From Parvibaculum sp049651025 (lineage in GTDB: Bacteria; Pseudomonadota; Alphaproteobacteria; Parvibaculales; Parvibaculaceae): 64,000 bases of DNA. Positions 1 through 8,612 of the stretch are shown here, piece after piece (within the stretch, counting starts at the first letter, position 1; each line of letters begins with the position of its first letter). Made by a program: the position numbers and the translations under genes. The DNA is taken from contig NZ_JBASBH010000106.1 in the NCBI RefSeq assembly GCF_049651025.1, positions 1-64,000 of the forward strand, read 5' to 3'. The notes under the pieces were generated by a model. That model was not told the origin of the DNA. It did not search any database and saw only the letters and a list, made by a program, of their open reading frames with translations.

Positions 1-165
1 ACTTCGCCCTCCAAGCGTGGCATGCGTCGCTCGGCCGATGCGCTGAAGCAGCCGACCTATGTCGAGAACCCGGATTCGGGCGAGCTGCATCGTCCCCATC
101 ACGTCGATCTGAAGAGCGGCATGTATCGCGGCCGTCAGATCCTGAAGCCCAAGGGCGGCATCTGA
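1..165 (+). CDS. rpmF: 50S ribosomal protein L32 (C-terminal part)
   Basis: The window opens inside this gene; the visible 54 codons begin TSPSKRGMRRSADAL and end GMYRGRQILKPKGGI, the typical alphaproteobacterial L32 (about 60 residues), so only the first few residues are missing. L32 is a structural protein of the large ribosomal subunit. The gene is followed within 30 bases by a strong intrinsic terminator, so it is probably the last or only gene of its transcript. The alphaproteobacterial form lacks the zinc-finger cysteines seen in some other bacteria, and none are visible here. Confidence 0.95.
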   Translation, partial: TSPSKRGMRRSADALKQPTYVENPDSGELHRPHHVDLKSGMYRGRQILKPKGGI

Positions 166-189
166 ACCTTTGCGTTCGATGAAGATTTC

Positions 190-223
190 AAGCGCCGGCT
201 TTCATGCCGGCGCTTTTGTTTTT
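190..223 (+). terminator. Intrinsic terminator of rpmF
   Basis: A perfect 9-bp stem (AGCGCCGGC at 191-199 and GCCGGCGCT at 206-214) closes a six-base loop and is followed by a T-rich tail. It lies 25 bases after the rpmF stop and just before the end of the convergent peptidase gene. Confidence 0.9.
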
Positions 224-227
224 GGTC

Positions 228-1307
228 TCAGAAATCTTCGAGGGCCCGCGTTGCCATCTGCCTTGTCTGGCGCGTGACGTCTTCCTTCCAGTCGTCTTCA
301 TCGACGTAGAAGGCATCGCGGATCTGGCGCTTGATCGCAGGCGCGCGGGCATTGTCGAAGCCGCCATTGCGATGCAGCCAATTATCCGCAACGAGGGCGG
401 CGGCAACCGCATTCATCGCGATCGTTCCAAATTCCAGCCCGCATGGCGTCACTTCGCGGCCGGTCAATTCCTGCGCAAAGGCCTCGGTGATGGAGCCCGG
501 CACGTCCGACGATACGGAGCCTTGCGCGCGCGTCGAGTGAACGATATCGCCCCACCAGCCATGCATGCGTTTGAAAGCGTCGTTCGTTTCCGGCGCGGTG
601 CTGATGACCTCGCCATGTCCGCGTGCGCCGAGACCTGAGTGAATGTCGATATAGACGATGCGCTCAGCCGCCCCCATTTCGCGGCGGATGATGTCGCGTA
701 GTGTCGTGTTCGACCAGACGGGTTTCTGCCCGCCGAACTGCACGCCTTCGGGATAGATGTATTGGCCAGCGGTCAGCGCATGTTGCAGTGCCGCCGGGCC
801 GTGGGCTTCCGCATAGGCCTTCATCTTCGCGCGACCGTCTGCGAGGGCTTCTTCGGAAAGCTCCTTCGGGTTCACCGCGTCATAGATCGCGTCATAGCCG
901 GGATTTTCCGGGTGCGCCTTGTCGTGGTCGAGGAAATTGCGGTTGAGATCGACATTGTCCTCATTGACGCGGCGGCCCCAGGCAAATCCCCAGGGGTTGA
1001 TTGCATGGATGAAGATGAGCGCCGTATCGGCGGGCAGCTTGCCCGCAAAGCCCGAGGCGAGAAGGGCGGTCGATATGCCCGAGCCGCAGAAGCCTTCGAC
1101 GCCATGCGTGCCCGATCCGATGCCCAGTATGTTGCGGGCGTTTGCCGGTCCGACCCGCGCCACATCGGTTGCGATCTCGCCGCCGTCCGGGCCTTTGAGG
1201 GGGTGGAGATTGTGCGCGACCGTTGCGCCAGCCGTTTTTGCGGCATCGAGGAAGCGGGCACGCGCCTGCGCATAGGTGCCGGAAAAATATTGCGCCGTTG
1301 CCGTCAT
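228..1307 (-). CDS. DUF2817 / M14-like zinc carboxypeptidase family protein
   Basis: The 359-residue protein belongs to the DUF2817 group, related to M14 zinc carboxypeptidases and succinylglutamate desuccinylases. The likely zinc ligands are visible: H68 and E71 in GTHGVEGFCGSG, and H223 in DIHSGLGARG. An Asn-Arg substrate-binding pair lies in DNVDLNRNF (about 119-125), and a late acidic residue in CGLEFGT (about 290) could be the catalytic glutamate. No signal peptide is apparent, so it is probably cytoplasmic. The real substrate of this family is not known; an amide or peptide bond is likely. It is transcribed alone, convergent with rpmF. Confidence 0.85.
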   Translation of the reverse strand: MTATAQYFSGTYAQARARFLDAAKTAGATVAHNLHPLKGPDGGEIATDVARVGPANARNILGIGSGTHGVEGFCGSGISTALLASGFAGKLPADTALIFIHAINPWGFAWGRRVNEDNVDLNRNFLDHDKAHPENPGYDAIYDAVNPKELSEEALADGRAKMKAYAEAHGPAALQHALTAGQYIYPEGVQFGGQKPVWSNTTLRDIIRREMGAAERIVYIDIHSGLGARGHGEVISTAPETNDAFKRMHGWWGDIVHSTRAQGSVSSDVPGSITEAFAQELTGREVTPCGLEFGTIAMNAVAAALVADNWLHRNGGFDNARAPAIKRQIRDAFYVDEDDWKEDVTRQTRQMATRALEDF

Positions 1308-1477
1308 ATCCTCATTACCTCAATCGTTTACCGGCCGCCCCTCGGGCTGGCACTATTGCCTCGCCGCAAGGCGTGGCCCTGATTTCATATCCCCAGACTA
1401 CGCCGGGGACGGAGTTTTGTGCTAGATTGACACGAATTCGGGTTTCTGGGGGCCGCAGGCTCAAACGGGGGATCAAT

Positions 1478-1870
1478 ATGTTCGGTTCGCTTCCGCTTCT
1501 GGCGCTGGTCGTCATTGCCTACAACATCATCGTCTTCCTGACAGGCTTCACGATGGAAACCGGCGTGTTTACGGTCGCCCTCGTCTCGGGAACCGCGTGG
1601 ACCGTCACCATCGGGGACGCTCTCCTCGTCTTCGGTCTGATCATGCTCTTTCTCGAGCTGATCAATTCGACGCGGACCGGATCGGCGACGATCATCAATC
1701 ATGCTTTGTCGATGCTGGTGCTGCTGGTGGCTCTCGTGCAGTTCATCGTTCTGCCGCAGTTCGGCACCTCGGTGTTCTTCCTGATCGTGCTGCTCAACCT
1801 TCTCGATGTGATCGCCGGCTTCACGGTGACGATCACGGCGGCGCGTCGCGACTTCACCGTTACGGAATAG
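1478..1870 (+). CDS. Small four-TM integral membrane protein, unknown function
   Basis: A 130-residue protein made almost entirely of four hydrophobic helices (about 5-27, 34-62, 72-92 and 95-118) with a short charged tail (AARRDFTVTE). I place the start at 1478 because a GGGGGA ribosome-binding sequence sits 6 bases before it and the first helix starts immediately; the longer reading upstream is arginine-rich and looks non-coding. I recognise no catalytic or ligand motif. It ends 12 bases before the convergent pabC. Confidence 0.75.
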   Translation: MFGSLPLLALVVIAYNIIVFLTGFTMETGVFTVALVSGTAWTVTIGDALLVFGLIMLFLELINSTRTGSATIINHALSMLVLLVALVQFIVLPQFGTSVFFLIVLLNLLDVIAGFTVTITAARRDFTVTE

Positions 1871-1882
1871 GGCGCGGTCGCC

Positions 1883-2737
1883 TCAGGCGTCGCTTTCTTC
1901 CTCGTCGGCTTCAAGCAGCAGTTCATAGGCTGCCTGAAGCCTGCCGGTCAGCCGGTGCATGGGGACATCGCGGCGTTCGATGCGCGACAGGGGCATCAGG
2001 CCGATCAGGCTGTTGGTGAGAAATGCGCCATCGGCGAGCGCGATGCGCTGCGGCGCGATCATGTCTTCCGTGACGCTGATCTTCAGGCGCTCTGCCAGTT
2101 CGATGACGGCTGCGCGCGTGACGCCCGGCAGGATGCCGCATTCCTCGGCAGGCGTGACGAGCTTGTCGCCCTCCCAGAGAAAAATATTGGCGACGCTTGC
2201 GCAAGCCAGATGGCCCGACGTGTCGAGCATCAGCGCTTCATCCGCGCCGCGCGAGCGTGCTTCCTCGCGCGCCAGAAGATTGTCGAGATAGGGAAGTGCC
2301 TTCAGGCGCGACACGGGCGAGAGCGCATTGCGGCGCGTCGTTGCAAGGACGGCGCTTTGCGACGGTGCAGGCTGCGGGCTTTCGCTTGCCGTGATCATAA
2401 GCGTCGGATTTGGCTTCGCAGGAGGCAGAAGGCCGCGCGGGCCGGGTCCGCGCGTCACGGTGATGCGAAGCGCGGTGCGGGCAGATTTCGTCAGCCCGTT
2501 TGCTTCAAGCAGCATGCCGCAAGCCACGCCGAGATGGCGCGTCGAGGCGGGCAACGGAATGCCGAGAATATTGCCGCCTGCCGCAAGGCGCACGACATGG
2601 GCGTCGAGGAAAGCGATGCGGCCTTGCCTTGCAAGCAATGTTTCAAAGAGGCCGTCGCCGAGAAGAAATCCACGATCGTTTGGCGCGATGCGGGCGTCGC
2701 GTTCATCCATCAGTTCGCCGTTGATCCAGATGATCAT
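1883..2737 (-). CDS. pabC: Aminodeoxychorismate lyase (class IV aminotransferase)
   Basis: A 284-residue fold-type IV PLP protein. The N-terminus IIWINGELMDERDARIAPND with GDGLFETLLA (28-36) is characteristic of 4-amino-4-deoxychorismate lyase and the related branched-chain and D-amino-acid aminotransferases. K146 in SRLKALPYLDN is the probable PLP lysine. It would release pyruvate from aminodeoxychorismate to give p-aminobenzoate for folate. The assignment over other class IV aminotransferases rests on context: its start overlaps the end of pabA by 4 bases, and pabA overlaps pabB by 4, so the three are translationally coupled on one transcript. Confidence 0.85.
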   Translation of the reverse strand: MIIWINGELMDERDARIAPNDRGFLLGDGLFETLLARQGRIAFLDAHVVRLAAGGNILGIPLPASTRHLGVACGMLLEANGLTKSARTALRITVTRGPGPRGLLPPAKPNPTLMITASESPQPAPSQSAVLATTRRNALSPVSRLKALPYLDNLLAREEARSRGADEALMLDTSGHLACASVANIFLWEGDKLVTPAEECGILPGVTRAAVIELAERLKISVTEDMIAPQRIALADGAFLTNSLIGLMPLSRIERRDVPMHRLTGRLQAAYELLLEADEEESDA

Positions 2738-3336
2738 GCGCTTGCCCTTATCGATTGAGGAGCGTGAGGACGAGATGCGAGGTCGAGGAAGTTTCTAAGC
2801 AGGCGATGGCCATGCTCGGTCAATACGGATTCAGGGTGAAACTGCACGCCGAAGACGGGCGCGTCTTGATGCTCCAGCGCCATCAAGGTGCCGTCCTCGA
2901 CATGCGCGGTTGCGCGCAAGGGTCCGCCCGGTGCCAGCTCGGCGACAAGCGAGTGATAGCGCGCCGCAATGAAAGGGCTGGGTATGCCCATGAAAATGCC
3001 GCTGCCGTCATGCGTGATCCGCGCAGGCTTGCCGTGAACAGGCGCGGTGCGATGGATGGCGCCACCGAAAGCGGCGGCGATGCATTGATGCCCGAGGCAG
3101 ACGCCGAGAAGCGGAATCCGCGCTTCCGCTGCCGCCCTTGCAAGCGCGACAGAAATTCCCGCTTCGTCGGGGCCGCAGGGGCCGGGCGACAGAATGATCG
3201 CATCGGGTGCGCTCGCCAGTACCTCGTCGATGGCGATGGCGTCGTTCCGCACGACGCGGCGCGCATATCCAAGTTCGCCGACATAGCGGGCGAGGTTGTG
3301 GACGAAGCTGTCGTAATTATCGATGAGGAGGATCAT
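2734..3336 (-). CDS. pabA: Aminodeoxychorismate/anthranilate synthase glutaminase subunit
   Basis: A 200-residue class I glutamine amidotransferase. The catalytic triad is visible: C80 in LLGVCLGHQ, and H167 and E169 in VQFHPES; the oxyanion segment is LSPGPCGP (49-56). It supplies ammonia from glutamine to the chorismate-using subunit encoded immediately upstream. In many alphaproteobacteria one such subunit serves both p-aminobenzoate and tryptophan synthesis; the 4-base overlaps with pabB and pabC favour the folate role here. Confidence 0.88.
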   Translation of the reverse strand: MILLIDNYDSFVHNLARYVGELGYARRVVRNDAIAIDEVLASAPDAIILSPGPCGPDEAGISVALARAAAEARIPLLGVCLGHQCIAAAFGGAIHRTAPVHGKPARITHDGSGIFMGIPSPFIAARYHSLVAELAPGGPLRATAHVEDGTLMALEHQDAPVFGVQFHPESVLTEHGHRLLRNFLDLASRPHAPQSIRASA

Positions 3337-4829
3337 GCCGATGCCTCCTCGGTTTCGACCGCGCTTGTATGATTGTTCGCATCCAGCGCGTGGATCATCG
3401 CCCTGGCCTTTGCCAGCGTTTCTTCATATTCGGCGGCCGGGTCGCTTTCAGCCGTGATGCCGCCGCCTGCCTGAAAGGTGATGCGATCGCCCTTGAGCGT
3501 CATGGTGCGGATCGCAATTGACGTATCCATCGCGCCATCGAAACCGAGATAGCCGATTGCGCCGCAATAGGGTCCGCGCGTCGTGGGCTCCAGTTCGGCG
3601 ATGATCTCCATGGCGCGCAGCTTGGGTGCGCCTGTGATCGAGCCGCCGGGAAAGGCGGCGGTGAGAAGATCGACATTCGTCAGCCCCTCGCGAAGCTTTC
3701 CGCGCACGGTGGAGACGAGGTGATGCACATTGGCAAAGCTTTCCAGCGCGCAGAGCTTGTCCACCACTACCGAATGATCCGCGCAGACGCGCGACAGATC
3801 GTTGCGCAACAGATCGACGATCATCACATTTTCAGCGCGATCCTTTTCTGATGCGAGAAGTTCGGCGGCGAGGTGTTTGTCTTCCTTCGGCGTGGAGCCG
3901 CGCGGGCGCGTGCCTTTGATCGGCTTCGTCTCGACCTCGCCATTGCGGCAGAAGAGGAAGCGTTCGGGCGATGATGAAATGAGCGCGCCCGCGCCGAAGT
4001 TGAAGAAAGAAGCAAAGGGCGCGGGGCTTTGCGCGCGGAGCCGCAGATAAAGATCGTAGGCCGTATCGTTCTTGTCGAGGCGCGCTTCAAAGCGCTGCGT
4101 CAGGTTCGCCTGAAAAATATCCCCGGCGCGAATATAGTCGATGACGCGTGTCACCGCGTTCTCATAGGCGGTGCGTGTGAAGTTCGACGTAACTGCAACC
4201 GTGTGCGAAGGCGCGCTGCGCTGTGGCGGCTGGGCCGCCTCGATGCTCGCGCGCAGTTGCGCGGCGCGCGAGCGGGCGCGATCCGTTCTGCGGCGAGGGT
4301 CGCGTTCAGGCTCGCCGCTCGACAGGAGAACGGTGCGGTGGCAGGCCATGTCGAAGGCGAGAACGACATCGTAAAACCCGAGCGCCATGTCCGGCAGGTT
4401 CTGGTCGTCGATGGCGTTGGGTCGCTCTGCCGGTGGCAGGCGCTCAAGCCAGCGCGCGAGATCGTAGCCCCAGAAGCCCGCAGCACCGCCGATGAAAGGG
4501 GGGAGCGCTGACGTGCTTTTTATCGGGCGCGCGGCGGCGAGTTTTGTTTTCAGCGCGTCGAAGGGGTTCGTCCGATCGCCGCCTTGCGCGGTCAGCGTGT
4601 CGAAGGGATCAAGGGCGATGAAGCTCCAGCGGCCATGCAGCGCGACATCGCGGCCCGGACCCGCCGTCGCGCTGTCGAGCAGCAGGGCATAGGGTTCATG
4701 CGCGAAAGCATGAAACAATTCATGTGGCTCAAACCAGGCCAATTCTTCGATATGCAATTCTGACACGGGTACCGGGCCTCGCCGGGAAGGGGAGCGCAAC
4801 AGCTTCCGCCGCCAGTCTAGCGCTCTCAT
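3333..4829 (-). CDS. pabB: Aminodeoxychorismate synthase component I
   Basis: A 498-residue chorismate-binding enzyme that aminates chorismate to aminodeoxychorismate. The C-terminal chorismate-utilising domain (about 210-480) holds the family signatures: IQANLTQRFEA-like segment near 240, PIKGTRPRG (about 313-321), the DLLRNDLSRV segment, and FPGGSITGAPK (about 394-404). The N-terminal half is the usual anthranilate-synthase-I-type domain. PIKGTRPRG, where many anthranilate synthases have PIAGT, fits PabB. The ATG at 4829 has no clear ribosome-binding sequence; a GTG 21 codons later (before SELHIEELAW) is an alternative. First gene of the pabB-pabA-pabC operon. Confidence 0.9.
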   Translation of the reverse strand: MRALDWRRKLLRSPSRRGPVPVSELHIEELAWFEPHELFHAFAHEPYALLLDSATAGPGRDVALHGRWSFIALDPFDTLTAQGGDRTNPFDALKTKLAAARPIKSTSALPPFIGGAAGFWGYDLARWLERLPPAERPNAIDDQNLPDMALGFYDVVLAFDMACHRTVLLSSGEPERDPRRRTDRARSRAAQLRASIEAAQPPQRSAPSHTVAVTSNFTRTAYENAVTRVIDYIRAGDIFQANLTQRFEARLDKNDTAYDLYLRLRAQSPAPFASFFNFGAGALISSSPERFLFCRNGEVETKPIKGTRPRGSTPKEDKHLAAELLASEKDRAENVMIVDLLRNDLSRVCADHSVVVDKLCALESFANVHHLVSTVRGKLREGLTNVDLLTAAFPGGSITGAPKLRAMEIIAELEPTTRGPYCGAIGYLGFDGAMDTSIAIRTMTLKGDRITFQAGGGITAESDPAAEYEETLAKARAMIHALDANNHTSAVETEEASA

Positions 4830-4852
4830 ATGGGTGTGGCGAGAGGTTCGCC

Positions 4853-5902
4853 CTATTGGGCCTGTTCTGTGGCCGGCAAGGCTGCGGGCACGGCGTCGGG
4901 CCGCGCTTTCAGCCGCATTGCAGGTGCCGTTGCGCCCGCAGATGCGTCACTCTGAGAATTCAGGAACTGCGCGATCAGCCCGGAGACCATGGGGCTTTGC
5001 GAGAAAGTGATTTCGTGGCCGAGCTTTGCGTAGGAATAGAGCTTTGCCCTCGGCATCATCGTCATCAGCCTGCTCGCATTGGCGAAAGGCACCGTCTCGT
5101 CCTTTTCGCCCCAGATCACCAATACCGGGCGGCGCGATTGCCCGGCCTCGGCGTAGGCGGCGTCGGCCCCGGTCAGGGGATAATTGCGGAGCGTTGAAAG
5201 CAGCGCATCGCCATAGCCACGATAATCCATCTGCCGGTCGAAGTCGGCGAGGAAGCGGGCGGGGGTCGGCGCGTATTTCGACTGCTCGGCGGCTTCGGCG
5301 TGGAATATTTTCAGGCCGAACATGCGCACGATCCAGTCGCCGACAAAGCGGCGCTTCAGCAGTTCGACATTCTCGTTTGTCGAAACGCCGAGGCCTGCGG
5401 GCGCGATGAGCGTGAGGCTGCGCACGCGTTCGGGATGGCGGGCCGCGAAGATGGTCGCGGTGGCGCCGCCCATCGAATAGCCGACGATATGCGCAGGTTC
5501 GTTCGGGGCGAGCTTGTCCAGCAGTTCGCCGACCAGCCGGTCGGTGAGATTGGCGTCATAGATCGTGTCCGGGCGGTCGGAAAAGCCGCGTCCGTAATTG
5601 TCGAAAGACAGCACGCGGTAACCGGCGCCGCGCAATGGCGCGAAATAATTGTCCCAGACGAAGGATGGCGTCGAAAAGCCGTGGATCAGCACCACCAGCG
5701 GCGCACCGGGCTGGCCTTCGAGGCGGTAATGGACGGTGCCGTCGCCAAGCTCGATGAAAGCATGGGCGAGGCCTTTTTTGACGAGGAGAGTGCGCGTGGC
5801 TACGTCGAGCACCGGACGTGCCCGGCCCGCCGCCCAATAGCTCATCAGCAATATCAGCAGAAACGCGACCGTGATGACGGTCGCGGCCTTCAGGACCGCC
5901 AT
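4853..5902 (-). CDS. Alpha/beta hydrolase, membrane-anchored
   Basis: A 349-residue alpha/beta-hydrolase. One N-terminal hydrophobic helix (about 6-24) probably anchors it or acts as a signal. The fold motifs are visible: oxyanion HGF near 74, nucleophile elbow GYSMGG with S143, an Asp in WGEKDETVPF and a His in KLGHEITF. I start at ATG 5902 because GGAGAT precedes it at good spacing, whereas the longer reading would need a TTG. Substrate unknown; esterase, lipase or C-C hydrolase are all possible. It stands alone, 23 bases upstream of pabB on the same strand. Confidence 0.85.
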   Translation of the reverse strand: MAVLKAATVITVAFLLILLMSYWAAGRARPVLDVATRTLLVKKGLAHAFIELGDGTVHYRLEGQPGAPLVVLIHGFSTPSFVWDNYFAPLRGAGYRVLSFDNYGRGFSDRPDTIYDANLTDRLVGELLDKLAPNEPAHIVGYSMGGATATIFAARHPERVRSLTLIAPAGLGVSTNENVELLKRRFVGDWIVRMFGLKIFHAEAAEQSKYAPTPARFLADFDRQMDYRGYGDALLSTLRNYPLTGADAAYAEAGQSRRPVLVIWGEKDETVPFANASRLMTMMPRAKLYSYAKLGHEITFSQSPMVSGLIAQFLNSQSDASAGATAPAMRLKARPDAVPAALPATEQAQ

Positions 5903-6100
5903 TAACTCGATCTCCCCCAACGCAGCCTCGCAAAACCGCTGCCGACCCTGCGGCAGTCTAAAGCTTCACATGCGAAGCGACAAATACGTTCAGGCGAGCG
6001 GACTTGCAGCATCGATGGAATGGAGGCTTGATGCGCTGAAACGACATATCATCAGTACCGAGCCCCTATGGGACGGACCATATATCAAGGGAGCGACCCA

Positions 6101-6904
6101 ATGCAGAATGCTTTTAAAGACCAGGTGCTCGCGGGCAAGGTTGCATTTATCGCCGGCGCATCTAGCGGCATCAATCTGGGTATCGCCCAACATTTCGCGC
6201 GGGCGGGCGCAAAGGTTGCGATCATCAGCCGTAGCGCCGAAAAGATCGCGGCAGCGGTAAAGACCATGACGGATGAGGGCTTTCCCGCCATCGGTATCGC
6301 GGCCGACGTGCGCGATTTCGATGCCGTCGATGCGGCGTTCAAGACGGTGCATGACCAGTTCGGCAAGATCGATATCGTGATTTCCGGCGCGGCGGGCAAT
6401 TTCGTCGCCCCGGCGCTGGGCATTTCGTCGAACGGCTTCAAGACGGTCGTCGATATCGATCTCGTCGGCACGTTCCATGTGCTGCGCGCCTCGTTCCAGT
6501 ATCTCAATCGGCCGGGCGCCTCGCTTATTTCGATCACCGCGCCGCAGGCTGTGAATGCGACGATGTTCCAGGCGCATGTCTGCGCCGCCAAGGCTGGCAT
6601 CAACATGCTGACGAAGTGCCTTGCCATGGAATGGGGCCCGGCAGGCGTTCGCGTCAATGCGATCTCGCCCGGACCCATTTCGGAGACGGAAGGCATGCTG
6701 CGCCTTGCGCCGACGGCGGAGATGGAAAAGGCGATCAAGTCGCGCATCGCGCTTCGCGACTACGGCACCAAGACGGATATTGCCGATACGGCGCTTTTCC
6801 TGTCGACCGACAATGCCAAATATATCACCGGCTCGATCATCGATTGCGATGGCGGCTCGAAGCTTGGTGACGCAGGGGCGGACGCGCTCGGCAACTTCAA
6901 GTAA
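6101..6904 (+). CDS. SDR oxidoreductase, 2,4-dienoyl-CoA reductase (DECR2) type
   Basis: A 267-residue short-chain dehydrogenase with the nucleotide-binding GASSGINLG motif near 20. The usual YxxxK active-site tyrosine is absent: the segment reads QAHVCAAKAG. The same Tyr-to-His pattern, followed by an AMEWGP...VNAISPGPI-like segment, is typical of peroxisomal-type 2,4-dienoyl-CoA reductases, so this is most likely an NADPH-dependent dienoyl-CoA reductase for degrading unsaturated acyl-CoA. An AAGGGAG sequence precedes the chosen ATG. An enoyl-CoA hydratase gene follows on the same strand, which fits beta-oxidation. Confidence 0.85.
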   Translation: MQNAFKDQVLAGKVAFIAGASSGINLGIAQHFARAGAKVAIISRSAEKIAAAVKTMTDEGFPAIGIAADVRDFDAVDAAFKTVHDQFGKIDIVISGAAGNFVAPALGISSNGFKTVVDIDLVGTFHVLRASFQYLNRPGASLISITAPQAVNATMFQAHVCAAKAGINMLTKCLAMEWGPAGVRVNAISPGPISETEGMLRLAPTAEMEKAIKSRIALRDYGTKTDIADTALFLSTDNAKYITGSIIDCDGGSKLGDAGADALGNFK

Positions 6905-6999
6905 GGCGATAGAGGGCGTTTCCCCTGCTGAACAGGCTTTGACCCGGCTGAAGCTCTCGTTAGGCTGTGGACAAAGCAATTCAAAAGGGGAGACGTTCT

Positions 7000-7815
7000 A
7001 TGGCCGCTCGCATCGCACCGGAAGAGTTCACCTGCCTTCTCTATGACGTCCGCGATCACATCGCGACGATGAAGATCAACAGGCCCGACCGGCGCAATGC
7101 GCTCAACCGGCGCGCCTATGACGAGATCGAGTGGGGCTTTCGCGCGGCGGCTGCCGATCCAGAAGTTCGCTGCGTCATCGTTTCCGGCGTCGATCCCGCC
7201 TTTTGTTCGGGCGAGGATGTGAAGGAGATGATGACGGGCGAGCAGCGCGACGTCAGCGTCGCGAGCCTGACGCGCGTCAGGCCCGAGCCGACGCCTGCCG
7301 CCGTCGCGGCGCTTGAATGCGACAAGCCGGTCATTGCCGCGGTCAATGGCGCGGCAGTCGGCTGGGGCACGGAGCTTTCGCTTTTCGCCGATATCCGCAT
7401 TGCGTCCGATCAGGCGAAGTTCGGGGAAATCTTCATCAAGCGCGGTCTCGTTTCTGATGTCGGCGGCCTTTGGCGTCTGCCGGCGATTGTCGGTCCGGCG
7501 AAAGCGGCCGAGCTTCTTTTCACCGGCGACATCATCGATGCGCAGGAAGCCTTGCGCATCGGGCTTGTCAGCGAAGTCGCGCCGCATGCGCAATTGATGG
7601 ATCGCGCGCTGGCCATGGCAACGCGCATTGCCGTCAATCCGCCGCTGGCGCTTCGCTATATGAAGGAAGGCCTGCGCCGCACGTCTTACGGTGATTTGCG
7701 CGAGATCGGCAGTTGGGTATCCGGCACGCTCGGACGGCTTTTCCAGACGGAAGATCACCGCGAGGGTGTGAAGAGTTTTCTGGAAAAGCGCGCCCCGGTT
7801 TTCACGGGTAAATGA
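7000..7815 (+). CDS. Enoyl-CoA hydratase/isomerase family protein
   Basis: A 271-residue crotonase-fold protein. Family marks are INRPDRRNALNR near 25-36 and the oxyanion-hole segments PAFCSGEDVKEM (about 66-77) and IAAVNGAAVGWGTEL (about 110-124). It probably hydrates or isomerises an enoyl-CoA. The position of the second classical crotonase glutamate reads FIKRGLVSDVGG, with no Glu there, so the reaction may not be the standard hydration. The ATG at 7000 has AAGGGGAG before it. It follows the dienoyl-CoA-reductase-like gene by 95 bases. Confidence 0.87.
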   Translation: MAARIAPEEFTCLLYDVRDHIATMKINRPDRRNALNRRAYDEIEWGFRAAAADPEVRCVIVSGVDPAFCSGEDVKEMMTGEQRDVSVASLTRVRPEPTPAAVAALECDKPVIAAVNGAAVGWGTELSLFADIRIASDQAKFGEIFIKRGLVSDVGGLWRLPAIVGPAKAAELLFTGDIIDAQEALRIGLVSEVAPHAQLMDRALAMATRIAVNPPLALRYMKEGLRRTSYGDLREIGSWVSGTLGRLFQTEDHREGVKSFLEKRAPVFTGK

Positions 7816-7816
7816 T

Positions 7817-8179
7817 ATGGCGCTGTTTTTCGATCAGGACTGGTTCAACCAGAAGCTCAAGGCTCAGGGGCTGACGCGAGACGATGTCGCCTCGGCCTTG
7901 CGCGTCTCGCGCGAAGAGGTGGATGAGATATGGAAGGATCAGCGCGAGCTGTCGCCCAATGAAGTGGCGATGCTTGCGCGCCTCATTGCAACGCCGGCGG
8001 CGGAAGTGGTGACGCGGGCCGGCATTGCGACGCCTGCGCCGCGAGAGGCTGCGGGCGCTGGCGGTAATTCACATGTGTTGGCGAAGCTCGAAGAGATGGA
8101 CCAGCGCCTTGTGCGTATCGAGCGGGCGATTGCCGATCTCCAGTCGCTGATTTTCGCGACGCGGGCGCAAGGCGGTTGA
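7817..8179 (+). CDS. Small helix-turn-helix (XRE-like) protein
   Basis: A 120-residue protein starting one base after the hydratase stop, so probably co-transcribed. Residues 10-60 (LKAQGLTRDDVASALRVSRE then ELSPNEVAMLARLI) look like a Cro/CI-type helix-turn-helix. A Pro/Ala-rich linker follows, and residues 90-115 (LAKLEEMDQRLVRIERAIADL) form a probable coiled coil for oligomerisation. It could be a local transcription regulator, but the target is unknown. ATGATATG couples the two genes. Confidence 0.7.
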   Translation: MALFFDQDWFNQKLKAQGLTRDDVASALRVSREEVDEIWKDQRELSPNEVAMLARLIATPAAEVVTRAGIATPAPREAAGAGGNSHVLAKLEEMDQRLVRIERAIADLQSLIFATRAQGG

Positions 8180-8183
8180 GCGT

Positions 8184-8516
8184 CTATAGCTTCTGGTCGA
8201 TGGGCCGCATGCGCAATGTCTCGGCGAGGAGATCGGGCAGCATGTCGGCGGTGATATAGGCGCTTGTCGCGCGCTGTCGTTGCCGATCCTTGCGATGGGG
8301 CGCGCGCGGCCAGGGGAAATGCTGATCGACATATTGCGCAAGGAAACTCGCGACGGGACGGAAACTCGCGCTGGTGCTGCCGAGGCCGGCATTTGTGTGC
8401 GGAGGCTGTGCTTGCGTTGCATTCGTCGCACCGGAAGACGCGACCGCTTCCTGACTGCCGCGCGCGTGTGGCGAGGGCAGATTTTGCGTTGAACCTATGC
8501 GTCGAATGCTGGTCAT
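8184..8516 (-). CDS. Small hypothetical protein
   Basis: A 110-residue protein, convergent with the HTH gene (4 bases between the stops). The N-terminal 50 residues are low-complexity (Ser/Ala/Gln/Pro). The C-terminal half (FLAQYVDQHFPWPRAPHRKDRQRQRATSAY...) is basic and helical and resembles short uncharacterised proteins seen in Rhizobiales-like genomes. No signal peptide, TM helix or known domain is seen. Coding status rests on this conserved-looking C-terminus and on the lack of a better reading in the interval. Confidence 0.5.
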   Translation of the reverse strand: MTSIRRIGSTQNLPSPHARGSQEAVASSGATNATQAQPPHTNAGLGSTSASFRPVASFLAQYVDQHFPWPRAPHRKDRQRQRATSAYITADMLPDLLAETLRMRPIDQKL

Positions 8517-8612
8517 ATCAGCTCAGTAAGAGCAAAAAGCCTGCCAGTGGAGAATGACCCATTGTAGGTCGTCGCGCGAATTAACCAATCTTATTAAAAC
8601 TTTAGTCGCCAT

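Noticed and set aside
8581..8597. CtrA box upstream of the GGDEF-EAL gene (TTAACC...TTAA)
   Set aside because: The spacer between the TTAA halves is 9, not 7, so it does not fit the consensus.
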